Positions 17,390 to 25,710 of a stretch of 37,832 bases of DNA are shown one piece after another. The stretch comes from an uncultured Lachnospiraceae bacterium. Its GTDB lineage: Bacteria > Bacillota > Clostridia > Lachnospirales > Lachnospiraceae. Numbering within the stretch: the first letter of the stretch is position 1; every line of letters begins with the position of its first letter. Location of the stretch: the NCBI GenBank assembly GCA_947626505.1, contig CANQSN010000014.1, positions 1-37,832 on the forward strand, in the 5' to 3' direction. The translations under genes were made by a program, and so were the position numbers. A model generated the notes under the pieces. That model was not told where the DNA came from, ran no database searches, and saw only the letters and a program-made list of their open reading frames with translations.

Positions 17390-18622
17390 ATGGCAGAGAT
17401 TAGGACATTTTGCAGTATCCGTCCAAGGGAGGACATGGCAGATAAAATTGCAGCGTTGCCATATGATGTGTATAGCAGGCAGGAGGCAAGAGAATTAACA
17501 AGAGGGGATATGAACACATTTTTAAGGATTGACCGGCCGGAGACTCAGTTTCCTGAGGACTATGATATGTATGCCAAAGAGGTATATGAAAAGGCTGTGG
17601 AGATGTTTAAAGAGATGTGTGATGATGGTAGATATGAGAGGGATGAGAAACCTTCATATTATATTTATCAGTTGACTATGAATGGAAGACAGCAGAATGG
17701 AATTGTTGCCTGCGCGGCTATTGACGATTATTGCAATAATGTGATTAAGAAACACGAGAATACTAGGGAAGATAAAGAGCAGGACCGTATAAGACATGTT
17801 GATTATATGAGCGCGCAGACGGGACCTATTTTTCTTGCATATAGAAGTGATAAGGTTATTAAAGATATTGTAAATGAGGTTATTTTGAATAAGCCTTTAT
17901 ATGATTTTACTTCCGAGGATGGGATAACGCATAAGGTATGGCGTATTGATGGCGAGGAGGAACAGAATAATATTCATGCTGCATTTGCAAATATGGCTTC
18001 CATATATATTGCAGATGGGCATCACAGATGTGCCTCTGCGGTAAAGGTTGGCATAAAAAGGCGCGGGCAGCATCCTGATTATGATGGAACAGAAGAATTT
18101 AATTATTTTCTTTCAGTGCTTTTTCCTGACGACGAACTTAAGATTCTGCCATATAATCGCGTGGTAACAGATTTGAATGGTTATTCTAAGGAAGATTTTA
18201 TTAAGGAGATTGAAAAGGAATTTGAAGTGGTAAAGCAGAAGGAGGCTGTGCAGCCTAAGGCTAAGGGAACCTTCGGAATGTATGTTGAAGGCGACTGGTA
18301 TCTGCTGACTGCGAAGGAAGAAATCTTGTCTGATGATCCGGTTGATGGATTGGATGTATCGATTTTGCAGGATAATATTCTTAATCCTGTACTTGGAATT
18401 AAGGAACCAAGAACGGACAAGCGTATTGATTTTATAGGCGGAATAAGGGGACTTAGCGAGCTTGAGAAGCGGTGCGGCGAAGATATGAAGGTGGCATTTT
18501 CAATGTATCCAACATCTATTGAAGAATTGTTTGCAGTGGCGGACGCAGGCAGGCTTATGCCGCCTAAGTCAACATGGTTTGAGCCAAAGCTAAGAAGCGG
18601 GATATTTATTCATGAAATATAA
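17390..18622 (+). CDS. DUF1015 family protein
   Basis: A 410-residue cytosolic protein that matches the DUF1015 pattern through its start (IRPREDMADKIAALPYDVYS), the middle motif IADGHHRCASAVK near residue 208, and the end (MPPKSTWFEPKLRSGIF). The biochemical role is not established. In many Clostridia the gene sits beside serA/serC, which are not present here. The DGHHR motif recalls the ParB-like fold of SerK-type serine kinases; I offer this only as a weak structural hint. The ATG at 17390 has AAAGGAG upstream, and the in-frame codon at 17357 lies inside the leader hairpin. The next gene starts 18 bp later, so the two are probably one transcript. Confidence 0.85.
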   Translation: MAEIRTFCSIRPREDMADKIAALPYDVYSRQEARELTRGDMNTFLRIDRPETQFPEDYDMYAKEVYEKAVEMFKEMCDDGRYERDEKPSYYIYQLTMNGRQQNGIVACAAIDDYCNNVIKKHENTREDKEQDRIRHVDYMSAQTGPIFLAYRSDKVIKDIVNEVILNKPLYDFTSEDGITHKVWRIDGEEEQNNIHAAFANMASIYIADGHHRCASAVKVGIKRRGQHPDYDGTEEFNYFLSVLFPDDELKILPYNRVVTDLNGYSKEDFIKEIEKEFEVVKQKEAVQPKAKGTFGMYVEGDWYLLTAKEEILSDDPVDGLDVSILQDNILNPVLGIKEPRTDKRIDFIGGIRGLSELEKRCGEDMKVAFSMYPTSIEELFAVADAGRLMPPKSTWFEPKLRSGIFIHEI

Positions 18623-18640
18623 AATGAGGAGGTTAACATA

Positions 18641-21073
18641 ATGCAAAGAGATTACGGGATTAGTATTAACTGGGAGGAGGTACATGCTATTACTCATGGG
18701 CTGCATGACAATCCGCACCATATTTTAGGGCCTCATATGGAGTGGGATGGCGTTGTGGTTAACGCCTATGTTAAGGATGCTTTAAAGGTTGAGGTTATTC
18801 ATGAGGATAATGATTGGGTATATGAGATGCGTGCTTCAGGTATTGCTGATTTCTTTACCTTGGCAACAGACGAGAAGAACATTTTTCCATACCGTTTAAG
18901 AGCTACCTACCGAAACGGAAGTACCTATGAATATGTGGATGCGTACAGGTTTGAACCTGTGATTGATAACATGGAGATTGCGGCATTTTCAGATGGAATT
19001 GACTATGAAGCGTATAAGACATTTGGAGCTCATAAGAGAGTAGTGGATGGCGTAGAAGGAATGCTTTTTGTAGTGTGGGCGCCTAATGCGCAGCGTGTAA
19101 GCGTCGTAGGTGAGTTTAACCTGTGGGAAGGAAGCCGCGGTCTTATGAGAAGGCTTTATGGCACTTCTGTATTTGAATTATTTGTGCCCGGAATTGAAGA
19201 AGGTATTCCGTATAAATATGAGATTAGAACTGTGAACGGAGATATTTTTATGAAGTCGGATCCCTATGCAGCCCGCAATGAGCTGGCGCCGGCGGATGCA
19301 TCTGTTACCTGTACTTCAAAGTATCGTTTTAAGGACAGTAAATGGATTAAGAGCAGGGATAAGGCATGTAATAAAAAGAAGGCGCTTAATATATATGAGG
19401 TTAATTTATTTGAATTAAATTTGCCGGGCGTTAAGGGCGATGTAAACTATCGTACTATTGCTCCGGAATTGGCAAAGTATGTAAAGGATATGGGGTATAC
19501 CCATGTTGAGATAATGCCTGTTATGGATTCGGCAAATGAGGCCTCTAACGGATATGAAACAAGAGGTTTTTATGCAGTTTCAAGTCGTCTTGGCGAGCCG
19601 GCGGATTTCAAGTATTTGGTTGATTATCTTCATAGAGAGAATATAGGAGTTATTTTGGATTGGGCTCCATATCAATTTGGCAGGGAAGAAAGCGGTCTCT
19701 ATCAGTTTGACGGAGGGGCGGTATATGAGGATTCTAATCCCCTTCGCGCATATAATCCTTCATGGGGAACTATGGCGTTTAACTACGGAAGAAAAGAGGT
19801 TAGCAATTTTCTTATTTCCAATGCATTATATTGGGTAGAAGAATTTCATGCAGACGGATTAAGAATTGCTTCTGTTGCTTCTATGCTGTATCTTGATTAT
19901 GGACGTTCAGAGGGAGAATGGCTTCCCAATATTTATAACAGCAATGAGAATCTGGATGCGGTGGAGTTTTTTAAGCATTTAAATTCCATAATGAAGAAGA
20001 GGAATCCGGGAGTTATTATGATTGCTGAGGATTCTAGTCTGTGGCCTAATGTTACTGCATCGGTTGATGAAGATGGACTGGGCTTTGATTATAAATTGAA
20101 TATGGGTTGGACAGAGGATATGATGGATTATGCCTCTACAGATATTGTGGCGCGTCGCGACAAGCACAATGCATTGACATTTAGCCTGCTTTATGCATAT
20201 AGCGAGCAATATATGTATGGTTTTGGACACAGCGAATTAGCTGATATTAATATAAGCGACTGTATTTCTGGAAATGAAGTTCAGAAGAAGGCGGCAGCCA
20301 GAGCGTTAATAGGATACTTAATGATGCAGCCGGGTAAGAAGTATATGTATATGCAGTCGTCAGATTCTCCTGAGATGATGGTTTACAAGAAGGCGCTGAA
20401 CAAGCTGTATCTTAGTGAGCCGGCATTATATGAGGAGGATTATGAGGATTACGGTTTTGAGTGGATTAATAATTTACAGGCTAAGGATGGGCTTTTGGTA
20501 TTTTTGCGTAAGACTAAGAAGGCTGATGATACCTTATTGGTAGTATGTAATTTTTCAAATCATGACAGGGAGAATTTTAAACTGGGCGTTCCTTATTCAG
20601 GTAAATACAAAGAAATTTTTAATAGTGATATGGAGGAATATGGCGGAGAGGGCAATGTTAATGTCAGAATGAGGCAGAGTAAGGACGAGGAATGTGATGC
20701 AAGAGCTAATTCTATTGTGACTAATGTACCTGCATTCGGAATTTCTATTTATAAATATAATGTGGCAGGTTCTTCAAAGCCAGTGAAGAAATCGGAGCCG
20801 GCAAAGAAAACTGAGACAGAGCCAAAGAAAGCGGAGTCTGTGAAGAAAACGGAGTCTGTGAAGAAGGCGGAGCCGGCAAAGAAAGCGGAAGCTGAAAAGA
20901 AGGCGGAAACAGAGCCAAAGAAATCGGAGTCTGTGAAGAAAACGGAAACTGCAAAGAAATCGGAGCCAGTGAAGAAGGCGGAAACAGAGCCAAAGAAATC
21001 GGAGCCTGTGAAGAAAGCGGAAGCAACAAAGAAGGCAGAACCGGCAGCAAAGAAAGAACCGAAAGCAAAATAG
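18641..21073 (+). CDS. GlgB-like glycogen branching enzyme homologue, probably catalytically dead, with Lys/Glu repeat tail
   Basis: An 810-residue cytosolic protein with full GlgB layout: two N-terminal CBM48-like domains (HHILGPH near residue 26; VVWAPNAQRVSVVGEFN near 145), a GH13 barrel and a C-terminal beta domain ending near residue 705. The barrel keeps GlgB landmarks (FNYGRKEVSNFL, SMLYLDYGRSEGEW, PGKKYMYM) but not the active site. The nucleophile Asp is Ala410 (DGLRIASVASM), the region I His is Gln345 (DWAPYQFG), and the region IV Asp is Ser531 (GHSE). Only the acid/base Glu463 (IAEDSS) and His530 remain, and the GNEFAQ segment is shortened. Residues 706-810 form a KKxE/P repeat tail. 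The open frame is complete, so it is probably a kept pseudoenzyme, perhaps a glycan binder. Databases would likely label it glgB. Confidence 0.85.
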   Translation: MQRDYGISINWEEVHAITHGLHDNPHHILGPHMEWDGVVVNAYVKDALKVEVIHEDNDWVYEMRASGIADFFTLATDEKNIFPYRLRATYRNGSTYEYVDAYRFEPVIDNMEIAAFSDGIDYEAYKTFGAHKRVVDGVEGMLFVVWAPNAQRVSVVGEFNLWEGSRGLMRRLYGTSVFELFVPGIEEGIPYKYEIRTVNGDIFMKSDPYAARNELAPADASVTCTSKYRFKDSKWIKSRDKACNKKKALNIYEVNLFELNLPGVKGDVNYRTIAPELAKYVKDMGYTHVEIMPVMDSANEASNGYETRGFYAVSSRLGEPADFKYLVDYLHRENIGVILDWAPYQFGREESGLYQFDGGAVYEDSNPLRAYNPSWGTMAFNYGRKEVSNFLISNALYWVEEFHADGLRIASVASMLYLDYGRSEGEWLPNIYNSNENLDAVEFFKHLNSIMKKRNPGVIMIAEDSSLWPNVTASVDEDGLGFDYKLNMGWTEDMMDYASTDIVARRDKHNALTFSLLYAYSEQYMYGFGHSELADINISDCISGNEVQKKAAARALIGYLMMQPGKKYMYMQSSDSPEMMVYKKALNKLYLSEPALYEEDYEDYGFEWINNLQAKDGLLVFLRKTKKADDTLLVVCNFSNHDRENFKLGVPYSGKYKEIFNSDMEEYGGEGNVNVRMRQSKDEECDARANSIVTNVPAFGISIYKYNVAGSSKPVKKSEPAKKTETEPKKAESVKKTESVKKAEPAKKAEAEKKAETEPKKSESVKKTETAKKSEPVKKAETEPKKSEPVKKAEATKKAEPAAKKEPKAK
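20777..21070 (+). repeat. Low-complexity repeat coding the KKxE tail
   Basis: About 290 bases of purine-rich imperfect tandem repeats built on AAGAAAnCGGAG-type units. They code a run of KKAEP, KKSEP, KKTES and ETEPKK peptides. The frame stays open to a stop at 21071-21073. Such tracts tend to vary in length between strains. Confidence 0.85.
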
Positions 21074-21107
21074 TAAATAGAAATACTGATAATAAAATAG
21101 TATATTG

Positions 21108-21137
21108 GTGATTAAGCAGTTAAATTTGCTTAATCAC
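21108..21137 (+). repeat. Perfect 11-bp inverted repeat between the GlgB-like gene and mscS
   Basis: GTGATTAAGCA, loop of 8, TGCTTAATCAC. No T tract follows, so it is not an ordinary terminator. It could slow transcription, protect or process the transcript, or act as an operator for the downstream genes. Confidence 0.6.
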
Positions 21138-21165
21138 TGATGTACTTGAGAAAGGAATTGCAGTT

Positions 21166-22038
21166 ATGTTTTTGGATATTAATCAGGTGGACAGTTTAGC
21201 AGAAGGAGTATCATGGACAAAGGCTATGCTTCAGAATTTAGCTACTAAGGCAGTAGATGTCTGTGTAAAATACGGGGTGCGTATTATACTTGTTTTTTTA
21301 TTAGTAGTTATTGGATTTAAGTTGACTAGAGTACTGATTAATACTATAAAAAAGTCATTAAATAAGCATGGCGTGGATCCTAGCGTAACCGGATTTTTAG
21401 CGTCCTTTGGCGATATTGTGCTGAAGATTGTTATTTTACTTACGGCGGCTAATGCACTGGGAATAGCTATTACCTCATTTTTAACAGTTTTAGGTTCGGC
21501 AAGCATTGCTTTGGGTTTAGCATTACAGGGAAGTCTTGCCAATCTTGCGGGCGGAGTATTAATACTGATTTTAAAGCCCTATAGAGTTGGGGACTACATT
21601 AAGTCTTCTGTAAGGGATGTGGAGGGAGTTGTCACTTCGATTGATATTTTTTACACTAAGTTAAAAAGTATTGATAACCAGACGATTGTGGTTCCTAATG
21701 GAGAATTATCAAACAGCAGTATTACTAATGTAACCAAGGCGGAGCATAGGCGTATTGATTTGCTTGTAGATGTTTCTTATAATTCGGATATCAGTAAGGT
21801 AAAGGATGTATTAAAAAATATTATAGAGGATGAGCCGCATATAGTAAGTGATATGGAGTATGATATTTTTGTAGATGCTTTAGGTGAAAGCGGAATTTCT
21901 ATGGGAATACATGTGTGGGTAAGGACTGAGGATTATTGGAGTACAAGGTGGTCGTTGCTGGAGCAGATAAAGTATGCATTTGACGAGGCAGGAATTGAGA
22001 TTCCATTTAGAACAATTGATGTAAATATAGCACAATAA
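21166..22038 (+). CDS. MscS-family small-conductance mechanosensitive channel
   Basis: A 290-residue membrane channel that opens under membrane tension and releases solutes on hypo-osmotic shock. Three hydrophobic segments lie at about residues 38-62, 80-100 and 104-140. The pore helix has the Gly/Ala pattern of MscS (GSASIALGLALQGSLANLAGG), followed by KPYRVGDYI and the beta domain with the conserved VPNGELSNSSITN. The C-terminal alpha/beta cage is complete and there is no extra domain. AAAGGA upstream is somewhat distant from the ATG at 21166. It is followed 32 bp later by the CBS gene, consistent with co-transcription. The family is assigned with certainty; the exact subtype is not. Confidence 0.93.
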   Translation: MFLDINQVDSLAEGVSWTKAMLQNLATKAVDVCVKYGVRIILVFLLVVIGFKLTRVLINTIKKSLNKHGVDPSVTGFLASFGDIVLKIVILLTAANALGIAITSFLTVLGSASIALGLALQGSLANLAGGVLILILKPYRVGDYIKSSVRDVEGVVTSIDIFYTKLKSIDNQTIVVPNGELSNSSITNVTKAEHRRIDLLVDVSYNSDISKVKDVLKNIIEDEPHIVSDMEYDIFVDALGESGISMGIHVWVRTEDYWSTRWSLLEQIKYAFDEAGIEIPFRTIDVNIAQ

Positions 22039-22070
22039 CTGTAATGGAATATATTAAGGAGGAAATCAAG

Positions 22071-22472
22071 GTGAATATTTTGTTTTTTCTTACCCCTAAG
22101 AGGGAGGTTGCACATATTCATGATGATAATTCACTGGAAAAGGCGCTGTGCAAAATGGAGCAGTTTCAGTATAGCGCGGTTCCTATGATTGATAGGAAGG
22201 GACATTATGTAGGGACCATAACAGAGGGCGACGCCATGTGGTACATAAGACATCATGAGCTTTGGAAGGAAGATTTAAATGAGGTTCCGGTGACGAAGGT
22301 AAACAGACGTATGGACAATAAAGCAGTATCTATTGATGTGGATATTGAAGATTTAGTAGCTGCTGCTATGATGCAGAATTTTATTCCAGTGGTGGATGAT
22401 GATGAGATTTTTATTGGAATCATAAAGCGGAAGGATATTATTGAGTATTGTTTCCGCCATATGAAAAAATAA
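22071..22472 (+). CDS. Small CBS-pair protein
   Basis: A 133-residue cytosolic protein made of two CBS motifs: residues 15-60 (SLEKALCKMEQFQYSAVPMID...VGTITEGD) and 85-130 (DLVAAAMMQNFIPVVDDDEIFIGIIKRKDI). Such pairs bind adenosine nucleotides. The layout is like the stand-alone DarB/CbpB-type c-di-AMP receptors of Firmicutes, but ligand and role are unproven. An ATG at 22044 is in frame, yet AAGGAGG at 22056-22062 lies after it and eight bases before the GTG at 22071, so GTG is the likely start. The position behind mscS suggests control of osmotic or envelope functions by a nucleotide. Confidence 0.85.
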   Translation: MNILFFLTPKREVAHIHDDNSLEKALCKMEQFQYSAVPMIDRKGHYVGTITEGDAMWYIRHHELWKEDLNEVPVTKVNRRMDNKAVSIDVDIEDLVAAAMMQNFIPVVDDDEIFIGIIKRKDIIEYCFRHMKK

Positions 22473-22526
22473 TCAGCGGCATTCTGGGCGTACTGCTTAG
22501 AGCTGTCTGAAAATGGTGGTGAAAAC

Positions 22527-23786
22527 ATGGATATATTATCGACCTTACAAAAAAAGAGAGAAGTCAATAGAATGCAGATGCATCCATTGTCTTCTCTTTC
22601 TTTAAATGAAAAGTATACTTATTGTTTTGGATTGGCTATTTTGACAAAAGGAAATATGAAGACAATTAATGAGTTGTCAGCTCCATTTGAACAGATATGT
22701 CATATGCTGTCTATTGAGAAGGAAACCAGTGAGGAAATGATTATAGATATTAATAATAATTTTGATTCCTCATTTAACTATCTTATGCAGGTGCTTTCAA
22801 TAGAGCAAAGGATTTCTAACTGTTTTATGATTGATTTGTTAAAGCTTTCAGAATATTCGGAATGGGGGAAATGGTATTGTGATGAGGTGATTGAGGAGTT
22901 TCGTGTTATTCTCAAGATTTCCGCAGAAACTTTTCACTTTTTTTCTGATTTCCTCAAGGAGAGAAAGCATGGTGACAGCCCTAAAGCTCATCAGCTTGTA
23001 AATAGGTATGAAGCTTCCGGCAATGAGATTGATTATGAACTGCTTCATTATATGAATGAGGAATATCTTGAAAGCAAACATTTTGACAGCCTGTTGCTGA
23101 ATGATGGCGGCTGCTACAGAATAGAATGCAGTACAGTAGTGGATAATGATATTGTGGTTGAGAACGGAACAAAGCTATACATATCAAATACTACCCTGAG
23201 TGTTGGAGGAAGCATAAAAGTAAAAAGCGGGAGAGTGGAGATTAGAAATTCTCTGTTGGAGGCAATCGGAAAAAAGAGAAATACCACATGGTTAATAGAG
23301 CTTGAAAAGCAACATTTATTTGTTATGGAGGATAGCACATTGGATTGCCATTTTCTCTGTTCCGGAATTAAACAAATAGATGGAAACCTCAATGTAAAAC
23401 GCAGCTTTTTCTATAGAATACAGGGAGATAGAGCTTTAAACTTTTCCGGAAAAGAATTAGAGTGTATTGAGGTAACGTTTTCGGATTGTCTTGACGGGGC
23501 GCTATGGATTGCCAAACGTGCTAATGTAGAGCTGTTAAAGTGTCAGTTTGAGAATTGCCGCGCAGAGCATGGGGGTGCGATACATTCGGCTACAACTGAA
23601 AAAGTGCATATTCGCGAGTGTACCTTCACTGATTGTTATGCAAAATATTTGGGGGCGGCTATATATTTTGAGTTTAAGAGATATGGTCAGGAGATATTGG
23701 GATGCAGGCTGATAAATTGCGAGCCTAAAAAGGATGAGGTTTTCAATGCATATACTATTGTAGATGTGATGGATAATCATGTATAG
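22527..23786 (+). CDS. Cytosolic TerB-like/beta-helix protein, paralogue 1
   Basis: A 419-residue protein of no family I can name. It has no signal peptide or membrane segment. Residues 20-180 are helical and resemble a TerB-type domain (FMIDLLKLSEYSEWGKWYCDEVIEEF). From about residue 195 the sequence becomes a repetitive beta-helix of the pectate-lyase type, with stacked turns such as ECTFTDCYAKYLGAAIYF, CQFENCRAEHGGAIHS and VTFSDCLDGALWI. The repeat FxxC followed by GG/GA-A-I is similar in form to the FxxN/GGAI repeats of chlamydial Pmp proteins, but with Cys and apparently inside the cell. GGTGGTGAAA precedes the ATG. The next gene is a longer paralogue 31 bp downstream. Confidence 0.7.
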   Translation: MDILSTLQKKREVNRMQMHPLSSLSLNEKYTYCFGLAILTKGNMKTINELSAPFEQICHMLSIEKETSEEMIIDINNNFDSSFNYLMQVLSIEQRISNCFMIDLLKLSEYSEWGKWYCDEVIEEFRVILKISAETFHFFSDFLKERKHGDSPKAHQLVNRYEASGNEIDYELLHYMNEEYLESKHFDSLLLNDGGCYRIECSTVVDNDIVVENGTKLYISNTTLSVGGSIKVKSGRVEIRNSLLEAIGKKRNTTWLIELEKQHLFVMEDSTLDCHFLCSGIKQIDGNLNVKRSFFYRIQGDRALNFSGKELECIEVTFSDCLDGALWIAKRANVELLKCQFENCRAEHGGAIHSATTEKVHIRECTFTDCYAKYLGAAIYFEFKRYGQEILGCRLINCEPKKDEVFNAYTIVDVMDNHV

Positions 23787-23817
23787 TTAGTATAGTATAA
23801 AGAAGGTGAGATTTGAT

Positions 23818-25662
23818 ATGAAATCTACAATTATGAAACTGAAGGAAAAAACAAAAATGTGGATTTCTCCAAAGCATGAGCTGCATAATGAGGATATTGC
23901 TTTTAGGCGCTATTATGGTGCGGCAATGCTCTTACAGACGCAGTTAAGCGAAGAAATTATACCAGTGGATAATTTTGAATTAATGCGGCTTTTTACATTT
24001 GGTCTGCATTTTGGAAGGGAAGACGTCAAGGAGGTTATCCGCTTATCTAAAAACAAGGAGCAGGTGCTTGAGAAGATTTTGGAGCTACTTGATACACCTA
24101 AAAAGCAGACATTGTTTTTGATGGATTTGTATAATATGTCTTATACAGGTTATGATTTTGGAGAAAAGGAGTCACAGGCAATTGATATATATGGCGAGCT
24201 CCTCCATTTTCCTAAAACACAACAGCGTCTTATAGGACAGATTATTAAAGAAGCGATGAATCATCAGATGGATGAATGTATGAAAACGTATTCTAATATG
24301 ATGCAGTTTAAAATGGCATGTACGCTTGAAAACGTCCGGTATTATATTCCGGAGCTTGAGTATACTACAGTGGCGGACACCGCATCGTTTTATCCGGGTA
24401 AAGATGTAAGTATAAACGGGCAGTGTGAGATTCGCGAGCAGATAGATGTGCCAGAGGGCTGCTGTTTTAAGATTCATAACGCACACATAAAATGCCATGC
24501 TCCAATTGTTATGCGGGGCGGTAAGCTGGAGATTATAAATAGTGAAATAGAATATATGTCGGGGGATTTTAAATCTCTTATAACTATGGTTTCAAAAGGT
24601 GATGTTATAGTACATAATTCCCAATTTTATTGCAGAAACCATTGCGGCGCATTGATGATGTCGGAAGGAGGAAATATGAGCGTTACAGAATCCTCCTTCT
24701 ATGAAACTAATTTTTCCAGCGCGATTTCATTTTCGGGAAATGAAATTTCAGTTAAACATTGTAATTTCTATGATTGTTTTTTGGATTCTAAGGGCGCCGG
24801 CATATATGTAAAAAAGGGAAAGGGCATTATCAGTAAGTGCCACTTTATGCAGTGTATGGCGGAGTACGGAGGGGCTATATGTGCAAAATATCCGATTAGA
24901 ATTATGGATTGCATATTTACCGGATGCCATGCAAGGAAACTGGGCTTCTCTATTTATTATTACGGAATTGGACAGGGTAATATTACAAAATCGGTTTTTG
25001 AACATACAGCGGATGACAGGGAGGAAATCGTACAGGAAGTGGAAACGGAAGAACAGATGGCGCAGCTCAGTGAGATTAAGCTTTCAACCAGATTCCGCAA
25101 GATTGTTACATTTGAGCGCAATCAGTATATTTACATGCATGATGTGCATTTGTATCTTGGCAATACGCTATATATATTGGGCGGAATGTTAATGGAGCAT
25201 TGTATTGTTTCCGCTTATGAATTTTATGGCGAGGATTTGATAAATGTGGCAAATGGCAGTCCGATTGAGATTAAGAATAGTGTATTGGACGGGCACAGCC
25301 AGTTTGGGATACTTGCAGCAAATGGAACTAAGGTAACTATAAGCGCGTCTACCATTAAAAATTCCAACAAGGGCAGGGCTGTTTATAATTCTGTGGATTT
25401 GACATGCAGGGATTCGGTATTTAGTAATTGTCTGGATGGAGCCATTTATGGCAGCAGGGCATTTATAAAGGATACTATATTTGTAAATTGCAGGAGTAAA
25501 CGTGGAGCCGGATGTTATCTGGCAGGTAATAAAGGGTTGATTAAGCAATGTACCTTTGAGCGTTGTGTAGCTACTATAAGCGGCGGCGCTGTTAGCTTTT
25601 TTGGCAATTATCAGATTGAAAAATGCGAGTTTAAGGAATGTGAACCTAACGACAGGGATTGA
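23818..25662 (+). CDS. Cytosolic TerB-like/beta-helix protein, paralogue 2
   Basis: A 614-residue paralogue of the previous product. It has a helical N-terminal region of about 170 residues with the TerB-like stretch FLMDLYNMSYTGYDFGEKES. A long beta-helix follows, with turns CNFYDCFLDSKGAGIYV, CHFMQCMAEYGGAICAK, CIFTGCHARKLGFSIYY, TIFVNCRSKRGAGCYLA and CTFERCVATISGGAVSF, ending at CEFKECEPN. The FxxC column would place cysteines in a ladder along one face. No signal peptide, sorting signal or catalytic residues of polysaccharide lyases were recognised. The start at 23818 is favoured by AGAAGGTGA about seven bases upstream; the in-frame GTG at 23806 overlaps that site. Function unknown; a scaffold or ligand-sensing role is speculation. 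Confidence 0.72.
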   Translation: MKSTIMKLKEKTKMWISPKHELHNEDIAFRRYYGAAMLLQTQLSEEIIPVDNFELMRLFTFGLHFGREDVKEVIRLSKNKEQVLEKILELLDTPKKQTLFLMDLYNMSYTGYDFGEKESQAIDIYGELLHFPKTQQRLIGQIIKEAMNHQMDECMKTYSNMMQFKMACTLENVRYYIPELEYTTVADTASFYPGKDVSINGQCEIREQIDVPEGCCFKIHNAHIKCHAPIVMRGGKLEIINSEIEYMSGDFKSLITMVSKGDVIVHNSQFYCRNHCGALMMSEGGNMSVTESSFYETNFSSAISFSGNEISVKHCNFYDCFLDSKGAGIYVKKGKGIISKCHFMQCMAEYGGAICAKYPIRIMDCIFTGCHARKLGFSIYYYGIGQGNITKSVFEHTADDREEIVQEVETEEQMAQLSEIKLSTRFRKIVTFERNQYIYMHDVHLYLGNTLYILGGMLMEHCIVSAYEFYGEDLINVANGSPIEIKNSVLDGHSQFGILAANGTKVTISASTIKNSNKGRAVYNSVDLTCRDSVFSNCLDGAIYGSRAFIKDTIFVNCRSKRGAGCYLAGNKGLIKQCTFERCVATISGGAVSFFGNYQIEKCEFKECEPNDRD

Positions 25663-25710
25663 AAAATAGTGACTTTAGCTATTAAAGAGCAGAGATTCGG
25701 ATAAGAAAGT

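Noticed and set aside
20745-21068. 107-codon minus-strand frame over the KKxE tail
   Set aside because: It is the mirror of a repetitive purine-rich coding tract, giving only Leu/Ser/Pro runs, with no ribosome binding site.
20777-21070. CRISPR-like direct repeats
   Set aside because: The repeats are short, imperfect, codon-phased and without unique spacers; they encode the protein tail.
22044-22070. ATG start at 22044 for the CBS protein
   Set aside because: It would place the strong AAGGAGG inside the coding region; GTG at 22071 is correctly spaced.
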